The notes beneath the pieces were generated by a model. That model ran no database searches. It had not been told where the DNA came from and worked only from the letters and a program-made list of their open reading frames with translations. 64,000 nt of DNA from Phanerodontia chrysosporium (lineage: Eukaryota; Basidiomycota; Agaricomycetes; Polyporales; Phanerochaetaceae), in contig MJGA01000006.1 of assembly GCA_001910725.1 (NCBI GenBank), positions 1,240,001 through 1,304,000 on the forward strand, written 5' to 3'. Position numbers and translations under genes: made by a program. Shown one piece after another: positions 36,563 through 48,000 of this stretch. Position 1 is the first letter of the stretch. The number at the start of each line of letters is the position of its first letter.

Positions 36563-36720
36563 TCCTTCGAAAATTTTAGTACTCGATATGTAGAGATCGC
36601 AAGGGAGCTCGTCGCTCTCAATATCTCATTCGAATACTAAATCCACCTGTAACCCAATGTAATAAAAACTCCACCTGACACTGAACTTCTGTGTGATACA
36701 TAAGAGTTTTCCTTACTTTC

Positions 36721-37414
36721 TGTCACGGATGTGACGGTGCTGCCCTATTTTTCGCCGATTTTTGGCTATTTTCCTCGATTAATCCAACGGGCGAGCAGCC
36801 CTCGCGCCGTCTGGAGTCCTAGCCGCCCACACTCAGCGCCTGGCCACTCAGCGCCAGCGCCCTGATGGCGCATCACCCCTAGACGCCAGCGCATCCCGCT
36901 GCGCGCTCAGACACTGCCCGGATCACCGGTCTGCCTTGCAACCGGTTCCCCGGATCGCCGAGGAGGCGCTGTCATCCCTAATGACTCCCCTCGCCGAGAC
37001 ACGCCGAGCTGATCAGCCTGATGACACAGCCTCGGCCCGACGCAGCCTCGAGACACTGCCAGCTGACACAGCCTCGTGACATAGCCCCAGCACAGCCGCG
37101 CCGCGCAGCCCGCGTCGCAGCCTCGCTGGCTATGCTGAGCGCTGCCCATCAGCTTATGTAATCGTATAGCCTGCCCTAAAGGACCTGTAGTATATAAGGG
37201 TAGCTCCCCTCGCTCCTGTCCGTCATCTCAACCTCTTGGTCAATACGGACAGGTAAGCCCAGTTTGTATTGTAGTTACAGTGCTAATATTATCTTGGTCA
37301 ATACGGACAGCTGAGCAAGTTTGTTCGTCGCTGCGTGATTCGCTCCGCCGCGCCTCGTCGTCGACCTCCCCACTTGCCCTCCCTCGTGAAGCGTTGAGCC
37401 CTAGCTCCGCGACA
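36721..37414 (+). repeat. Solo LTR of family G in the leader of element F
   Basis: 694 bp, TGTCACGG to GCGACA, with CTTTC on both sides (36716-36720 and 37415-37419). It shows the same 17 bp direct repeat pair as the full-length G LTRs (37236-37252 and 37294-37310), but the sequence between the repeats is diverged. It is the remnant of LTR-LTR recombination. Confidence 0.88.
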
Positions 37415-37472
37415 CTTTCCAACTGTAAAAGTGGAAAGAATTTGTACTAACATACCTTTTGACTAAGAAACA

Positions 37473-39035
37473 ATGGCTGACGCTGATCAAATCGCTCAAA
37501 TCAACTGGACCGACATCAACTTGTCCTCGGACAATATCCAACTCTCTCACGAGACCACGGTTCAGGCCATCTTCTCGGTTGCAGCACCAGAGGAAATATC
37601 GCAGAACCAAAGGATCTTCATCCAAGAATCGATCTACGCGGGGGTTGTTGAAGCCTTCCGTCAGAACGAGGCCCACGTGAGGCACCTATTCGATGGGTTC
37701 CTCAACATTTTTAACGCGGCTATGACATCGATTCTGGAGAGGGTGGACGAAGTCCACCATGAGCTGGTCGAAACCCAGAAAATCACCTATGTCCAGGAAG
37801 CCTCGCTGGAAGGCGTCAGGGGGCTCGCAGAAAATGCGATCAAACAGTTGAACGCCCTCCCAGCCGGTATCAGTTCAGGAGGTGGCGCACCTGCTCGCCC
37901 CAAGTCCGCCCAACCGCCTCTCTTCTCTGGTGAGAAGAATACGACGAAGTTCGAGGAATGGAAAAACCTGGTCGAACTTTGGAACAGCACCCAGGGCATC
38001 ACGACGGACAAACAGCGCATAGTCAATGCGTTGTCCCTGCTGCGCGAACCAGCCCTGAAGCTGATGCAACCACTGTTGGACAAGAACGCCAGGGGCGAGG
38101 ACATGGGCTCGGTCGACAGCTTCTGGGCTAGTCTCCAGACGGTTTATGGTCAAAAGGATGTTACGCACACGGCAACGAAGGACCTTGAGAAGCTACTCAA
38201 CGACAAGTCGGCTCTCCAGAAGGACATCATTGACTACTCGGTTCGCTTCAAGGTACTCCTCGACAACAGCAGCAAGCCGTTCACGAACGCGCATATGATT
38301 AATAAGCTGTACGACAACGTCGAGGAGAAGCTAAGTATCTTCGTGCTGGGTCGTGGTCGCTCGAGTTGGCCTTCAACCGCGTCAGAATTCATGACGTATC
38401 TCGTTGAGGCATACAAGGAACTCTATCCCGACCGTGCAGCGACGCACATCTTCAGCAAGGGAAACTCGCACAGCTCGGGTTCTACACCGGACCCGAATGC
38501 CATGGACATCAGCGCGGCTCAGACGGGCAAGGGCAAAGGCAAGGGGAAACAACAGGCGAATTCACAAGAAGCCAAGAAGGTTTCAACTCCCTGCGCCATT
38601 TGCACTGAGCTGAAGAAGTTCGCGCGTGCTAAAACGCACGTGACTTCGGACTGCTTCTCGCTCAAGGACCAGAAGCCGCAACAGTCCTCCGGTAACAACA
38701 TCGGCAAGGCCTCCTCCTCGAGCGGGGGGAGTAACAATCAAGGAAAAGGCAAGAATGCAGCGGCACTCGCTGCCAAGAAAAACTCCTTCAATCAAGCGAA
38801 GGCCAGGATGGCCGAATTGGAGAAGGAGATTGCGGGACTCGAGGCCGACGACGAAGTCATCATCAATGCGGCCCGTATCCACGAATGGACGGAGGAGGAC
38901 GAGAAGGAGTTGAAAAAGACTCCCCCCCAGGAACCCGTTGATGAGCGGGAAGCTAGGCGTGCACGTATGAGGGCCCAAGCTGCTAAATACGCGAAATCGT
39001 CTGACCGGAAAGTGGATTTTCTCAACGACCTGTAG
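37473..39035 (+). CDS. Gag of element F
   Basis: ATG at 37473 (ACAATGG), 520 aa. N-terminal helical region; PLFSGEKNTTKFEEWKNLVELW opens the Gag core; ALSLLREPALKLMQPLL and FMTYLVEAYKELYPD follow; NAMDISAAQTGKGKGK linker. The zinc-knuckle position holds CAICTELKKFARAKTHVTSDC, keeping C-x2-C and H-x4-C but with an enlarged middle loop (11 residues instead of 4). An acidic C-terminus ends FLNDL. It is intact. The slippery heptamer G GAT TTT at 39014-39020 lies near its end. Confidence 0.85.
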   Translation: MADADQIAQINWTDINLSSDNIQLSHETTVQAIFSVAAPEEISQNQRIFIQESIYAGVVEAFRQNEAHVRHLFDGFLNIFNAAMTSILERVDEVHHELVETQKITYVQEASLEGVRGLAENAIKQLNALPAGISSGGGAPARPKSAQPPLFSGEKNTTKFEEWKNLVELWNSTQGITTDKQRIVNALSLLREPALKLMQPLLDKNARGEDMGSVDSFWASLQTVYGQKDVTHTATKDLEKLLNDKSALQKDIIDYSVRFKVLLDNSSKPFTNAHMINKLYDNVEEKLSIFVLGRGRSSWPSTASEFMTYLVEAYKELYPDRAATHIFSKGNSHSSGSTPDPNAMDISAAQTGKGKGKGKQQANSQEAKKVSTPCAICTELKKFARAKTHVTSDCFSLKDQKPQQSSGNNIGKASSSSGGSNNQGKGKNAAALAAKKNSFNQAKARMAELEKEIAGLEADDEVIINAARIHEWTEEDEKELKKTPPQEPVDEREARRARMRAQAAKYAKSSDRKVDFLNDL

Positions 39036-39595
39036 TGAATCCCTGCGTCCTACAGGTTAATAACGCTGATCATGTACCCACAGCCGAGTCTACACTGGAT
39101 GTAGATAGAGTAATTGACATTGATGTATTGAACGTCTCGCGTAATAAATCATTATCGTTCAAACTTCCTATTACTCTGTGGGTGTATGGTAAAAAAGTGC
39201 AGGCAGAAGCCCTGGTTGATTTAGGTACCACGACGAGTTTCATCAATCACAGCTTTGTCGAAAAGAACAATCTGGTAACTATTAAGTTGGCAAATCTGTA
39301 TGAAGTAAAAAATGCGGATGGAACGATCAATAAAGCAGGACGAATCACTTACGCCCTGCGAGCCTACTTGGAAATTGGAACGCACAAACATACCCAGTAC
39401 TTGCTCGTGACGGATTTGCACGACAAAGACATGTATATAGGGTACAAGTTCCTACACCGGCATAACCCAGAAATCGACTGGGCAAAAGGCAATTGGGAGT
39501 TCACCAGATGTCCTGAATCATGCAAAGTCTCCAGCATGGCACAGAAAGTCCAAGCCCTCGACATCGAAATCGGCAATGACGAGGAGCTGGCAGAG

Positions 39596-40195
39596 TATCA
39601 CAAAAATGCGCTGCCCTAGCGCCTATACACCAAACCAACCAGCAATACTCACTGGCAAAGGTTTACTTGGACTACAAAGGGTGTAGCCAGGCTTGAAGAC
39701 GAGGTATAGAGGCTAGAGAGGTGAGATGCGATGAGATTGAAGCTGGGGAGGCACCCCCAGCCCTCAGGGTTTATATACATGTGCACCAGGTCCCCAGGGA
39801 CCGGTGTTCAGGGTCTTAGCTATCTAATACCTACTACGCTATTGGCTAGTGCCCTACAGGCATTCCTACATTCTCCTACACGTTCCTAAATGTTCCTACG
39901 ATGTCCCAGAAACCTCCAGAACGTTCCAGCACTGTCCGGACCTGTCCAGAGACCTCCAGGGCTTTCTAGTCCATTCCGGAGTGTCTCGGCGCTTCCAGAC
40001 CCTTGCCTGCTTCTAGACCTTCGACCATGTGACCCTGGGATACCGCACGTGTGCGCATCACGTGACCGCCGTATCACGTGACCAGCCCCGAGCCTAGGGC
40101 TGTCACTCCAGCGCTTCTGCATGTCACAGTTCGGAGTAATCGCTTCTGTCACCTGCTGCCCCTAACCCTAAGGGTTAAGACGAAAAACTGTGACA
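39596..40195 (-). repeat. Solo LTR of family E, inverted, in pol of element F
   Basis: 600 bp, TATCAC to GTGACA on the plus strand, flanked by CAGAG on both sides (39591-39595 and 40196-40200). Confidence 0.9.
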
Positions 40196-41676
40196 CAGAG
40201 CTTGAACCAGAGCAACCTTGGGAATTCTCACTGGACGATATTGGAGAAGTGGATATTCCCCACTACATCAACTGGGTTGATTTCAGTAACCCAGAGGAAC
40301 GAACGCAAGCCGAGGCTGTCGCTGACATCCTGGAAAAGGATGACGACGATACGGTTGACACCTCGCAATGGAAATCACAGATACCGAGTTGGGTCCACAA
40401 ATTCGAAAGCGTATTCAGTAAGACCAAGTCTGAACGCATGCCCACCCACAAACCATGGGATCATGCCATCGAATTTGAGGAAGGAGCAAAATTGCCCCCA
40501 ATCGGAAAGGTGTACCCACTAGACCAGAGACAACGCTCGTCTTTCGACGAGTGGATTCGTGAGGAACGCCGAAAAGGCTACATTGAAGAGTCGAAGTCAC
40601 CCATCGCTGCATCATTCTTTTTCGTAAAGAAGGCCGATGGCAGTTTGCGACCTTGCATGGATTACCGCCCCTTGAACGGAATTACAAAGAAAAACCGTTA
40701 TCCTATCCCTCGGATCGCCGACCTAATCGACGCACTGTCTCAGGCGTCGATATTCACAAAAATCGACCTTCGATGGGGATATAACAATATCCGCATCAAG
40801 GAAGGTGACAAGTGGAAAACGGCTTTTGTAACCAAGGACGGTTTATTCCAGGCCAAAGTTATGTACTTTGGATTCGCAAACGCACCAGCAACATTTCAGA
40901 ATATGATGAACAACATTTTCGAAGACCTTATCCGTCAAGGAAAGGTTATGGTCTACCTCGACGATATCCTCATCTTTGGCAACGACCGCGAGGAACATCG
41001 AAAGATCGTACACGAAGTGTTGCAGCGACTGGAAGACAACGACCTCTTCGCAAAGGCAGAAAAGTGTCTATTCGAGAAGGACAAGCTCGCCTATCTCGGC
41101 ATGATTATATCTAAGAATCATGTAGAAATGGACCCTGCTAAAGTCACAGGCGTAACGGAGTGGCCCGTACCAACCAAGGTCAAGCACGTTCAGGCATTCC
41201 TTGGATTCGCGAATTTCTATCACAGGTTTATTAAAGACTTTGCGAAGATCACGAAGCCACTCACGGTACTCACCAAGAAGGATCAACCATGGGAATGGGG
41301 TCCCGACCAGCAGAAGGCGTTTGATGACCTGAAAAAGGCGTTCACTTCTGCACCAATTCTACGAATTCCGGATGACGTTAATCCGTTCAGGCTCTCTACC
41401 GACGCGAGTGACTTCGCGATCGGCTCGGTTTTGTCACAACTCGACCCAAACGATAAGCTTTACCATCCGGTAGCCTTCCACTCCAAGTCACTCAATGTTC
41501 ACGAAAAGAACTATGAGATATACGACAAGGAGATGTTGGCCATAATCCGTGGGTTAGAAGAGTATAGGCACTATCTAGAGGGACACCCGGAGAAATTCGA
41601 GATATGGTCAGACCACCAGAACCTGACTTATTTCAAGCAGGCCCAGAAATTGTCTCGCCGTCAAGCTCGTTGGGCA

Positions 41677-42277
41677 TGTCACAGTTTTTCGTCTCAACCC
41701 TTAGGGTTAGGGGCAGCAAGTGACAGAAGCGATTACTCCGAACTGTGACATGCAAAAGCGCTGGAGTGACAGCCCTAGGCTCGGGGCTGGTCACGTGATA
41801 CGGCGGTCACGTGATGCGCACACGTGCGGTATCCCAGGGTCACATGGTCGAAGGTCTAGAAGCAGGCAAGGGTCTGGAAGCGCCGAGACATTCCGGAATG
41901 GACTAGAAAGTCCTGGAGGTCTCTGGACAGGTCCGGACAGTGCTAGAACGTTCTGGAGGTTTCTGGGACATCGTAGGAACATTTAGGAACGTGTAGGAGA
42001 ATGTAGGAATGCCTGTAGGGCACTAGCCAATAGCGTAGTAGGTATTAGATAGCTAGGACCCTGAACACCGGTCCCTGGGGACCTGGTACACATGTATATA
42101 AACCCTGAGGGCTGGGGGTGCCTCCCCAGCTTCAATCTCATCGCATCTCACCTCTCTAGCCTCTATACCTCGTCTTCAAGCTTGGCTACACCTTTTGTAG
42201 TCCAAGTAAAACCTTTGCCAGTGAGTATTGCTGGTTGGTTTAGTGTATAGGCGCTAGGGCAGCGCATTTTTGTGATA
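41677..42277 (+). repeat. 5' LTR of element E1
   Basis: It carries TATATAAA at 42095-42102 and a splice donor, CCA/GTGAGT, at 42221. Its first ten bases (TGTCACAGTT) recur inverted at 41741-41750, forming a potential hairpin at the extreme U3 end. Confidence 0.92.
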
Positions 42278-42586
42278 GAAGATTGAAGCTAGCCAACCTA
42301 CTCCACCTTTGGTGGCCTAGGTTATTGCTTTGGGTTCTGGGGGCTTGTTTGAACAAGTGCTTTCGCGCTTTGTTCAGTTTTCTGCCAATCCACAGGCGCA
42401 AGTGGGCACTATAGTACCTTTTTAGGTACAGACAGGGGAACGTGGTGTAACCCACCTCAGAGGGCTTTGCCTGCGGACGAGTAACCCCTGTTGTAGTGCT
42501 GGACTAAGGGTGTAATACCCTGTCCAACCAGTTTTAGCTGCGTGGCGTGGAAACCCGCAGTAATACCCCTTTCTCTTCGTTGAGGG
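42278..42586 (+). promoter_or_regulatory. Structured, ATG-free leader of element E1
   Basis: Serial perfect stem-loops: CCACC-TTT-GGTGG (42303-42315); a 10 bp GAACAAGTGC...GCGCTTTGTTC stem (42351-42375); GTACCT-TTTT-AGGTAC (42414-42429); GGAC...GGGT-GTAAT-ACCC...GTCC (42501-42525); CTGCG...CGCAG (42538-42560). In E2 the last stem reads CTGTG...CACAG, a compensatory change, and the tetraloop of the second differs only in the loop. A CCAC-AGGCGCAA-GTGG motif is shared with element F. It is probably an RNA element for packaging or translation. Confidence 0.65.
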
Positions 42587-43399
42587 TTGGCTGGCAGGAA
42601 AGCCTTGCGCTTTGCCTGTGTGGAGAAGTTTTCTGGCTTGTGTACACAGGCTGACCCGTGTTTACTAGTGCCTAAAGCTGCTAGGAACCGTTTTGTCCTT
42701 GCTAAGGACGAGAGCTCTGGCAAACCCTTGCTTGAGCGCATCAAGATCTCAAACCTTCACCGCTTCAAAGACGTTGGGAAGCCGCGCCCTGCGTACAAAC
42801 CTCGCACTACACCCTACACCCCTGTCCCTGGTCGTCGTGAAAGGCTTGCTCGTGAAGCAGACTTGAACGACTTCAAGCACCAGCTTCAGCTCGAAGACTA
42901 TCGCAACGAACAGCGCAAGCGCCGCCTACTCGATCGCATCGCGAACGCCCCTCCCCCTCTACCCCTCATCGAACGTATTGAACCTCCCCCTACTCCCCCT
43001 ATCGAAGTCAAACCCATTCCCAAGGACCTTCGCTTTCACACCAACACTCAGGTCCATCAGCTGCGCGACTACGGACGAAAGTTCAACGGCGCCCTTAACC
43101 ACTTGGGTCCGTTCTTTCAGAAGCTAGACGAGCAGCGTTTTCGAGTTGGGTTGACTGAACACGAGCTCTACACCTTGGGCTTGTTCAAGGAGAGGTTCGA
43201 TAACATTCGCAAACACCTTCAGACCATCGTCGAGACGAAGGAGTACACCACGAGGGAGTGGAAGAAGATTTCGAGGGATTTGAAGAAGGCAGGCGCACAT
43301 AGCTTTGCTGAGCTTAAGCCACGCTTCGCTGAGCATTGCAGGGAGCTGATTCAGGAGTTGGGTGAAGATTGGTTGTTTTTGGAGAAGAACCTCGATTAG
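42587..43399 (+). CDS. ORF0 of element E1 (pre-gag ORF without any methionine)
   Basis: Open from just after the TGA at 42581 to the TAG at 43397. The TTG at 42587 has G at -3 and +4 and is the first near-cognate codon, but the start is not known. There are 270 codons with no ATG in this or the other two frames. The product is basic and helical: KPLLERIKI, a LEDYRNEQRKRRLLDRIANAPP segment, a Pro-rich hinge, FNGALNHLGPFFQKLDE, then REWKKISRDLKKAGAHSF. The E2 copy differs by an in-frame 9 bp deletion and mostly synonymous changes. It is related to ORF0 of F and G. Gag starts 29 bp after its stop. Confidence 0.65.
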   Translation: MAGRKALRFACVEKFSGLCTQADPCLLVPKAARNRFVLAKDESSGKPLLERIKISNLHRFKDVGKPRPAYKPRTTPYTPVPGRRERLAREADLNDFKHQLQLEDYRNEQRKRRLLDRIANAPPPLPLIERIEPPPTPPIEVKPIPKDLRFHTNTQVHQLRDYGRKFNGALNHLGPFFQKLDEQRFRVGLTEHELYTLGLFKERFDNIRKHLQTIVETKEYTTREWKKISRDLKKAGAHSFAELKPRFAEHCRELIQELGEDWLFLEKNLD

Positions 43400-43428
43400 T
43401 TTTTGTATCTGCGCATTTTTGAATCAAG

Positions 43429-45009
43429 ATGTCGCTCAATTCAAACCCTGTTGACTTTGGTTTGCGTTCTGCTGCGAGTTCAAGTGGTATGGACCCTTGG
43501 GGAGCGTTAGAACTCGGCTCTATGGCTGAGGGAGGCCCTACCCCAGTTTTGGCTGCTGCGCCGCTTTCGACCTCTTACGAAGAGTACAGCCAGTCATGGG
43601 TACAAGCCGCTCAGGAAGGACTGACTCCTGGCGACTTCAAGGCCCTCGTTGACAGCCTGGGTAACTGGGTAAAGGCTGAGATAGCTCAAGTAAGGTCGGA
43701 AATGGGTTCAGAAGTCCTTCGCTTGAAGGAAGCCCTTCGCAAACGCAAAACCGAGGCCAAGACACTTCAGGAGCAGATAGACACCCTTGAGCAGACTAGA
43801 CAGCACTTGTCTGCGCAGATAGCAGAGGCTCAGAACCAAAATCGCGTTTTGCAGAACGCTATGCAGATGCTGAAGCAGGAGAACGAGAGCTTGAAAGTGT
43901 TGGTTCAGCAAGGCACTAGTGGAGGCAACGTTGGGTTGTCTCAGTCTTTGTTCCCTACCATGAAGGAGCCTGACACCTTTAATGGTGATAAGGCTAGTAA
44001 GCTGGATGACTGGCTCGAGTCGATGGCACTCTGGTTGCGCCACCGTGGCGTAATGGACGACGAAAAGAAGATAGAGACGGCGATGACTTACCTGCGAGGT
44101 TCAGCAAAGAAGGTCATGCAAGAGTACTTCGACAAGGTGGCAGACTCAAAGCCCCTTGGTACTTGGACCAACTTTGTGAACGAACTCCAGAAAGGATTCC
44201 AACAGACCGACAAGAAGGACAGGGCAAGGGCAGAGTTTGAGCAGCTTGTCAGCAAGAAAGGAACGAACGAGAAGACTTTCAATGAGTTTGCTGCTCGTTT
44301 CCGTTCGCTGGCTCGCCAAACTGACTTCTCCAACGAGGAACTGTTGGTCAAAGCCTATGCCCATACCCCTCGTGCCGCTGCCGATGTACTGGCAGCCCGT
44401 GGTCGTGCTCAGTGGGCTACGACCTGGGACAGTTGGTTGAAGGATGTTCAGGAGATTCTGCAGGATCAACGTCTCTTGACGGGCACCGTACTCTCTGGAC
44501 AGCCTCAGTCGTCGAAAGACCCTGACGCTATGGATGTCGACGCCTTGAAGAAGGGCTCAGCCCAGGGCAAAGGCAAGACAGCCAAAGTTCAGAAGGTTGC
44601 CATGTCGTTCGAGGAGGCGAAGAAGAAAGGCTGCTGCGCTCAGTGTGGAGGCAAAGGCCACATCGCCAAGGAGTGTCCATCGAAGAAGAACAACTCAGGT
44701 TCTTCGACGTCGTCGAGTAAAACCACCAATGCACCGGTGGCCAGTTCGTCAAAGGCTTCGCCTTCAAAGGGAAAGGAGAAGGATAAGGGCTCTCGCCACA
44801 CGAAGAGCAGTGCGCGCGAGGTGTACGCCAGCGACTCGGAGAGATTCCAGGAGGTAGCCTCTGACGAGGAATCGAGCTCAGATAGCTCAGAAGAAGAAGA
44901 TACCCCCAAGACCAAGCAAAAGAAGAAGTCGTCTTCGAAGGAGAAGGCGCAGAAGATTAACCGCGTGGTATTCTCAGATGATGAGGATTTTCTGCAGGGA
45001 CCGATGTAG
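43429..45009 (+). CDS. Gag of element E1
   Basis: The ATG at 43429 (A at -3) is the first ATG after the TATA box. 526 aa: a long coiled coil (about residues 85-165, rich in LEQTRQHLSAQIAEAQNQN-type heptads), a Gag core (EPDTFNGDKASKLDDWLESM, AMTYLRGSAKKVMQEYF, FNEFAARFRSLARQ), DAMDVDALKKG, a zinc knuckle CAQCGGKGHIAKEC (C-x2-C-x4-H-x4-C), then an acidic Ser/Glu tail. The slippery heptamer G GAT TTT is at 44985-44991. Confidence 0.9.
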   Translation: MSLNSNPVDFGLRSAASSSGMDPWGALELGSMAEGGPTPVLAAAPLSTSYEEYSQSWVQAAQEGLTPGDFKALVDSLGNWVKAEIAQVRSEMGSEVLRLKEALRKRKTEAKTLQEQIDTLEQTRQHLSAQIAEAQNQNRVLQNAMQMLKQENESLKVLVQQGTSGGNVGLSQSLFPTMKEPDTFNGDKASKLDDWLESMALWLRHRGVMDDEKKIETAMTYLRGSAKKVMQEYFDKVADSKPLGTWTNFVNELQKGFQQTDKKDRARAEFEQLVSKKGTNEKTFNEFAARFRSLARQTDFSNEELLVKAYAHTPRAAADVLAARGRAQWATTWDSWLKDVQEILQDQRLLTGTVLSGQPQSSKDPDAMDVDALKKGSAQGKGKTAKVQKVAMSFEEAKKKGCCAQCGGKGHIAKECPSKKNNSGSSTSSSKTTNAPVASSSKASPSKGKEKDKGSRHTKSSAREVYASDSERFQEVASDEESSSDSSEEEDTPKTKQKKKSSSKEKAQKINRVVFSDDEDFLQGPM

Positions 45010-48000
45010 AGTCTGCGACATCTGGTCCGTTTTTAGATTTCCTTTACCCTCCCGACTCAGTAGAATGTATTAAATCAGTTTTGGAATCGAGAAAAGTCTC
45101 TAGTTTGCCCTCTAAATCGAGCTTTATCGTTCCAGTAACTTTGAGTCAGGGTAAGGAAATCAGAGTGCAGACTACCGCGCTGGTTGATTCAGGGGCCTAT
45201 GCCGTGTTCATTAGCCATCGCTTCGTCAAGAAGCATAAGCTGAAGACGAACCAGCTGGCCAGGGAGATACGCGTTTACAACGCGGATGGCTCCAGGAACA
45301 AGTGTGGCAGTATTGAGGAGTACGCTTGGCTCGACGTAGCCGTAGGGGACCATATCTCCAGACAAGCATGCCTTATTACAGATCTGGGTGGAAAGGACAT
45401 GTTCCTCGGCTTTAGCTACCTGAAGAAGCATAATCCTGAGATAGATTGGGATAAGGGCGAGTGGAAGTACTCCAGATGCCCAGATTCTTGTCGCTTTACC
45501 AGCCACAAGGCTCAAGTAGCACAAGCAGAGCTCGAAGAACCTATGGACGAGGACTTCGAGGAGGAAGAAGAGGAGCCTTGGCTCCAGTGGGTCGACCCTT
45601 CCACCCCAGATGGCCGCGTTTTGGCATTAACTTGCCGGAAGATCGCAGCGATGTGCAGTATTCGTTCGCTGGAGGGAATCGAGGACTGGGAGCAGCTTGT
45701 CCCTGCACAGTATCAAGACTATGGGGACGTGTTTTCGAAGCGTGCAAGCGAACGGTTACCCGTACAAAAGCCTTACGACCACGCTGTCGAGTTTATCGAC
45801 GGAGCTACCCTACCTCGACCAGCTCGTAATTACTCGCTGTCGCCAGAAGAGAGGAATTCTCTGGACGAGTGGATTCAGGAGAATCTCGCCAAGGGATACA
45901 TCAGACCGAGTAAATCCCCGCTGGCAGCACTAGTCTTTTTCGTGAAGAAGAAGGACGGTTCATTGCGCTTGGTGCAAGACTACAGGAAGCTGAACGAAGT
46001 CGTCAAGAAAGACCGCTTCCCTATACCCAAGATCTCAGACCTTATAGATCGACTATCTAAGGCCAGTATATACACCAAGATTGACCTTAGATGGGGGTAT
46101 AACAACGTCAGAATCAAGGAAGGAGACGAGTGGAAGCTGGCCTTCATCACACCTTTCGGTTTATACGAACCTACAGTGATGTTCTTCGGCCTCAGCAATG
46201 CACCAGCAACCTTTCAGCGCATGATGAACCATATTCTCGATGATCTGATTCGAGAAGGGCATGTCATGGTCTACCTAGACGACATCCTCATCTTCACGAA
46301 TGACTTGGACCACCATCGGCGATTAGTTCGCGAGGTATTGCAGCGGCTACGCGACAATGACCTGTTCGCTAAGCCAGAAAAATGCTTCTTCGAGACGGAT
46401 AGCATTGAATACCTCGGAATGATCATCAGCAAGGGGTCGGTTCAGATGGATCCATCGAAGGTAGATGGCGTTTTATCTTGGCCCATACCCAAAAGGGTCA
46501 AAGATGTCCAGGCTTTCCTGGGTTTTGCTAACTTCTACCGACGGTTTATTCGAGACTTTGGCAAGATTGTTCGCCCATTGTCAGAGCTTACCCGCAAAGG
46601 TAAAGAGTGGGAATGGGGGCCTGAGCAGCAGGATGCCTTTGATACGCTCAAGAGAGCGTTCACCACTGCGCCTATTCTCAAGATTCCGGACGACGAGCAC
46701 CCTTTTAGGCTCGAATGCGATTCGTCAGACTTTGCTACGGGGGCTGTACTTGAGCAACTGGGCGAGGATGGCCTTTGGCACCCTGTCGCGTTTTACTCCA
46801 AGGCGCTAGGCGTACATGAGCGCAACTACGAGATATACGACAAGGAGATGCTAGCCATCATCCGCGCATTGAAGGAATGGCGCCACCACTTGGAGGGACA
46901 CCCTCTACCATTTGAAATATGGTCAGATCACCAGAATTTGACCTATTTCCGCAAGGCACAAGACTTGACGCGACGTCAAGCACGTTGGAGCCTTTTCCTC
47001 ACACGTTTCCACTTCAAGTTGGAGCACAAGCCTGGAAAGACGATGAAGCGGGCTGATCCAATGTCCAGGAGGCCAGATCATGAATTGGGGGTGGATTGCG
47101 ACAATCGTGAAAAAGTCCTTTTGAAGCCAGAATATTTCGCGATTCGAGCCATGCAACCAACCCATTCATCGATAGTGGACGATAGCAAACTGCTAGAAAG
47201 GATCAGAAAAGCCCTGCTGGACGACGAAGTCACCAAGTCGTACAAAGACCTGATGTTGAAAGGACCAAGAGAGTTCGGGAAGGACTTAGCAGAATGGCAC
47301 CTCGAGGACGGGCTACTACTGCACCGAGGCAAGGTGTATGTGCCCAAGGACGACAAGATTAGGGCGGATCTACTCAAGTTACACCACGACTTCCCTGGGG
47401 CTGGACACCCTGGACGATGGAAGACGTTGGAGTTGCTGTCGCGCAACTACTGGTGGCCAGGAATGTCAGTTTACGTCAAGAAGTACGTCGCAGGCTGCGA
47501 AGTCTGCCAGTCGCATAAAAACGTCAACCAGAAGCCTGCTGGCCTGCTACAACCGAACGAGGTTCCGTCGGAACCCTGGGAGATAATCTCATGTGACATG
47601 ATCACGGACTTGCCTGAGTCGGACGGTTACAACGCTATCTTCGTAGTCGTTTGCCGCTTAACCAAGCGAGCACATTTCCTCCCCATCACCAAGGAGTTTT
47701 CAGCCAAGGATCTGGGAAATTTGCTCTATGAGCGTGTTTGGCCTTTGCACGGCCTACCCAGACAGATCATTTCGGATAGGGGAACGCAGTTCGCCGCAAA
47801 ACTCTTCCAGGAATGGTGCAGACTCTTGGGGATCAAGTCAGCAATGACTACAGCGTTTCATCCTCAGGCGGACGGTCAGACGGAGCGAGTTAATCAGTCA
47901 TTGGAGCAGTATCTGCGCTGCTACACAAGCTTCAGGCAGGACGACTGGGCGTACCTTTTGCCCTCTGCCGAGTTTGCGTACAATAACCAGGCGCATGAAA

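Larger units (their letters stand above)
28062..36640 (+). pseudogene. ORF0 of element F (pre-gag ORF), interrupted by element C
   Basis: ATG at 28062 (MKFYNKTIIAHNAAAPYPSL). The frame runs to 28774, is cut by element C, and resumes at 36568 to the TAA at 36638. Reading across the junction gives about 261 residues without a stop. It is Arg/Lys/Glu-rich and mostly helical. Shared points with ORF0 of E: N-x-x-[IV]-[IL]-A, DRISNPAP (E: DRIANAPP), RWITRDLKK (E: EWKKISRDLKK) and a following SF-x(3)-[FL] helix. This is the one ORF0 here with an AUG start. No known family is recognised; a Gag accessory or nucleic-acid-binding role is only a guess. Confidence 0.6.

Noticed and set aside
41720..41986. 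An 88-codon ORF repeated in every family E LTR (also at 39886, 49221 and 60695)
   Set aside because: Its conservation follows from LTR identity, it spans U3 sequence, and an equally open frame exists on the other strand.
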